Positions 61,799-64,000 of a DNA stretch of 64,000 nt are shown here, in pieces. Position 1 is the stretch's first letter, and each line of letters begins with the position of its first letter. The notes under the pieces were generated by a model. It ran no database searches, was not told the DNA's origin, and was given only the letters and a program-made list of their open reading frames with translations. A program made the position numbers and the translations under genes. This DNA is from MPNO01 sp965200535 (GTDB lineage Bacteria; Pseudomonadota; Alphaproteobacteria; MPNO01): assembly GCA_965200535.1 (NCBI GenBank), contig CBDAUF010000001.1, forward strand, positions 744,001 to 808,000. Reading direction: 5' to 3'.

Positions 61799-63031
61799 TC
61801 AGTCGAGCTGCAGGAGCAGCGTCTTCAGATAGGCGCTCTCCGGCAGATACGGATGGACCGGATGGTCCGGCCCGGCGCCGCCCCGGTGAAGCACGCGTCC
61901 GCTTCGGCCCGCGCTCCTCAGGGCGCCCCGCACGGCGTCGGCGAACTGCCCGGCATCGACATGGTGCGAGCACGAGGCGGCGAACAGGAAGCCGCCGGGC
62001 CTGACCCGCTCCGACGCGAGCCGGAACAGCTTGCGATAGCCCTTGAGCCCCGCCGCCAAGTCCTTCTTCGCCTTGACGAAGGCGGGCGGGTCGCAGACGA
62101 CGATGTCGAAAGCGCGCCGGTCGCCTGCGAATGCCTCCATGCCGCCGAACACATCGCCGCGCACGAACTCGCACCGGGCGTTCAGCCGGTTGGCTGCCGC
62201 CGCCTCGGCGCCGAGGGCGAGGGCGCGCGCCGACCGGTCGAGGCAGACGACCGACCGGGCGCCCGCCGCCGCCGCCTGGAGACCGAAGCCGCCGACATAG
62301 CTGTAGGCGTCGAGCACGTCCATGCCGCGCGCAAGCGCCGCGACCCTCGCGCGGTTTTCCCTGTGGTCGTAGAACCAGCCGGTCTTTTGCCCGGCGTCCG
62401 GATCGACGAGAAAGCGGACGCCGTTCTCCACGATCTCGACCGGCCCCGCGACGGGGGCGCCGACCCGCGAGACCTCCGAGGGCAGGCCCTCGAGCGCGCG
62501 CGCGGCGGTGTTGTTGCGAAAGACGATGGAGCGCACGCCCGCCGTATCGAAGACCGCCTCGGTCAGCGCGTCCCTCAGCCGGTCCATGCCGGCCGTGTTG
62601 AGCTGCGCCGCCGCGACATCGCCGAAGCGGTCGAGCACCAGGCCCGGCAGCCCGTCCGCCTCCGACCAGACGAGCCGGTAGAACGGGGCCCCGAACATCC
62701 GGTCCCGGAGCGCGCGCGCGCGGGCGAGCCGTCCGGCGAGAAACGCCCCGTCGATCCCGCAGTCGGGATCCCGGCTCAGCAGCCGCGCGCTGATCAACGG
62801 CCGCGGGTTGAACATCGCCGTCCCGAGCGGCCCGCCGGCGCTGTCCCGCAGCGCGACGATCGATCCCGGCGGCAGGGCCTTCGCCTGCGGCGTCATCGCG
62901 ATCTCGTTGGAATAGACCCACGGATGACCCGCCCGCGCCCGCTTGTGGCGGCCGGGCGCAAGGCCTATGATGGGCCGGCTGCCGGCGTCGGCTGCCGGCG
63001 CCGCAGCGGGCGGTGTCGCGAAGCGGGGCAA
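61799..63031 (-). CDS. Class I SAM-dependent rRNA methyltransferase (RlmI-like)
   Basis: A 410-residue protein. A short N-terminal PUA-like region (GRHKRARAGHPWVYSNEI) precedes a Rossmann methyltransferase with DAYSYVGGFGLQAAAAG for SAM and the VCDPPAF catalytic motif with a downstream CSHHVD. This is the layout of RlmI, which forms 5-methylcytosine in 23S rRNA. A TTG at 63031 is the most likely start; the upstream frame is open but Pro/Arg-rich. The panB gene is divergent from it. Confidence 0.87.
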   Translation of the reverse strand: MPRFATPPAAAPAADAGSRPIIGLAPGRHKRARAGHPWVYSNEIAMTPQAKALPPGSIVALRDSAGGPLGTAMFNPRPLISARLLSRDPDCGIDGAFLAGRLARARALRDRMFGAPFYRLVWSEADGLPGLVLDRFGDVAAAQLNTAGMDRLRDALTEAVFDTAGVRSIVFRNNTAARALEGLPSEVSRVGAPVAGPVEIVENGVRFLVDPDAGQKTGWFYDHRENRARVAALARGMDVLDAYSYVGGFGLQAAAAGARSVVCLDRSARALALGAEAAAANRLNARCEFVRGDVFGGMEAFAGDRRAFDIVVCDPPAFVKAKKDLAAGLKGYRKLFRLASERVRPGGFLFAASCSHHVDAGQFADAVRGALRSAGRSGRVLHRGGAGPDHPVHPYLPESAYLKTLLLQLD

Positions 63032-63248
63032 TGGACGGTTTCCCGGTCGGTCGCGGGGCAGAGGGCCGGCGGATCGCGGCCGCCCCGCGCCGCGGTCGGG
63101 CGGCCCCGCAGCGGCGCAGCCGCACCGCACTATCGTGTCCGCCGCCGGGCAATGCAATCGACAGCGTTTTCGGTGCGGCAAAAAACGGCTAAAACTGCGC
63201 TGTCGCGCCGTTGCGGACACGGCGGCGCGAATGCAGCGAGGGGATGCC
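63032..63248. other. Intergenic region between the RlmI-like gene and panB
   Basis: This 217-base region lies between divergent genes. An AT-rich patch near 63180-63195 (a run of A then CTAAAA) is unusual in this GC-rich background and could belong to a panB promoter, but no properly spaced -35/-10 pair is evident. GAGGGGATGCC supplies the ribosome-binding site just before the panB ATG. Confidence 0.3.
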
Positions 63249-64000
63249 ATGAGCGTGACCAGCCGCGGGCAGCGCGTGACCGCGCCCGAGCTTCGCGCCC
63301 GCAAGGGCGGCGAGCCGATCGTCGCGCTCACCGCCTACACGGCGCCGCAGGCCAAGATTCTCGACCCCCACGTCGATATTCTGCTGGTCGGCGATTCCCT
63401 CGGCATGGTGATCTACGGGCTCGACTCCACCCTCGGGGTGACGCTCGACATGATGATCGCCCACGGGGCGGCGGTTCGCCGGGGCTCCGAACGCGCCTGC
63501 GTCATCGTCGATATGCCCTTCGCGAGCTACCAGGAATCCCCGGCCCAGGCCTATCGCAACGCGGCGCGGGTGATGGCCGAGACCGGCTGCGCCGCGGTCA
63601 AGCTCGAGGGCGGAGCGGAGATGGCCGAGACGGTCGCGTTTCTGGTCCGGCGGTCGATCCCGGTGATGGGTCATGTCGGGCTCATGCCGCAATCGGTCCA
63701 CGCCTACGGCGGGTTCAGGGTGCAGGGGCGCGGCGCGGAGGACGGCCGCACCATTGTCGAGGACGCGCGGGCGATCGCCGATGCGGGCGCGTTCTCGATG
63801 GTCGTCGAGGGCGTGGTCGAGCCGGTCGGCCGCGAGATTACCGACCTCGTCCAGGTGCCGACGATCGGCATCGGCGCGTCGCCCCGCTGCGACGGGCAGG
63901 TCCTGGTGACCGAGGATATGGCCGGGCTCTATTCCGAGTTCACGCCGCGCTTCGTGCGCTGCTACGCGGCGCTCGGCGAGGCGCTCGGCGAGGCCGCGGC
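63249..64000 (+). CDS. panB: Ketopantoate hydroxymethyltransferase, 3' end outside window
   Basis: The first 250 codons of PanB, which adds a hydroxymethyl group from methylene-tetrahydrofolate to 2-oxoisovalerate in pantothenate synthesis. The TIM-barrel metal and catalytic residues are visible: LLVGDSLGMV (Asp49), VDMPFASYQES (Asp88) and VKLEGG (Glu120), then GHVGLMPQSVHAYGG and IGIGASPRCDGQVLV. The ATG at 63249 follows GAGGGGATGCC. The stop lies past the window edge. Confidence 0.95.
   Translation, partial: MSVTSRGQRVTAPELRARKGGEPIVALTAYTAPQAKILDPHVDILLVGDSLGMVIYGLDSTLGVTLDMMIAHGAAVRRGSERACVIVDMPFASYQESPAQAYRNAARVMAETGCAAVKLEGGAEMAETVAFLVRRSIPVMGHVGLMPQSVHAYGGFRVQGRGAEDGRTIVEDARAIADAGAFSMVVEGVVEPVGREITDLVQVPTIGIGASPRCDGQVLVTEDMAGLYSEFTPRFVRCYAALGEALGEAA

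Overview
The window is GC-rich, densely packed chromosomal DNA from an alphaproteobacterium, most likely a member of the Rhodospirillales or a related, possibly marine or host-associated, lineage. The evidence is the gene order ribF-ileS-lspA-DUF3035 lipoprotein-two M16 peptidases-pgi-mutL, a TPR gene followed by ispE and tRNA-Gln, 30S S21 (rpsU), non-mevalonate isoprenoid genes (ispE, ispG), metY, and many TRAP transporters, CoA-transferases, short-chain dehydrogenases and Rieske oxygenases. There is no prophage, insertion sequence, CRISPR array, rRNA operon or origin that I can see. About 66 protein genes and one tRNA fill the window, and no gap exceeds 300 bases.

Layout. 1-2.4 kb: end of a TPR protein gene, ispE, tRNA-Gln(UUG) and a TusA-like gene. 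2.4-9.5 kb: an LLM flavin oxidoreductase, then a six-gene minus-strand cluster reading from 9520 down to 3513 (bicupin, EutA, small exported membrane protein, MFS transporter, phthalate-decarboxylase/NMT1-like binding protein, dienelactone hydrolase). 9.7-11.6 kb: a DUF454 membrane protein, a short corrinoid-type two-cluster Fe-S protein and an unknown protein. 11.7-15.7 kb: a TRAP transporter (P-Q-M) followed by a TauD-like dioxygenase whose reading frame is broken. 15.7-18.8 kb (minus): SDR, deaminase, PPK2 and a VanA-like Rieske oxygenase. 19-22.5 kb: an ABM-like protein and a second TRAP transporter.

22.5-24.3 kb (minus) holds what I consider the most interesting unit: two different heme-oxygenase-fold diiron oxidase (HDO/CADD/PqqC-like) proteins, each with a complete Glu/His/Glu/His/Asp/His metal-ligand set, separated by a RidA-family imine deaminase that lacks the canonical substrate-binding Arg. 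The obvious hypothesis is an oxidative pathway acting on an amine or amino acid, with imine clean-up by the Rid protein.

24.5-37.6 kb is mixed metabolism: EamA exporter, Ldh-family and SDR oxidoreductases, an SDR/amidohydrolase pair, ispG, prolyl oligopeptidase, a CobS-like protein without the catalytic Asp motif, a short enoyl-CoA hydratase, guanine deaminase, 1-Cys peroxiredoxin, a radical SAM protein, rpsU and a VOC protein. 37.7-48.6 kb is the conserved plus-strand housekeeping run from ribF to mutL. 48.6-55.2 kb (minus) is a tightly overlapped catabolic operon: metY, alpha/beta hydrolase, acyl-CoA dehydrogenase, APH-like kinase, DUF6285, and a Rieske dioxygenase alpha and beta pair. 55.2-64 kb: acyl-CoA ligase, GluQRS, AlkA-type glycosylase, esterase, CaiB-type CoA transferase, tandem glutathione transferases, an RlmI-type methyltransferase and the start of panB, which runs off the window.

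Limits: products are assigned from motifs read by eye and recalled family features. Substrates of the oxidoreductases and transporters cannot be determined from this sequence. Starts were chosen by ribosome-binding sites, overlaps and family lengths.
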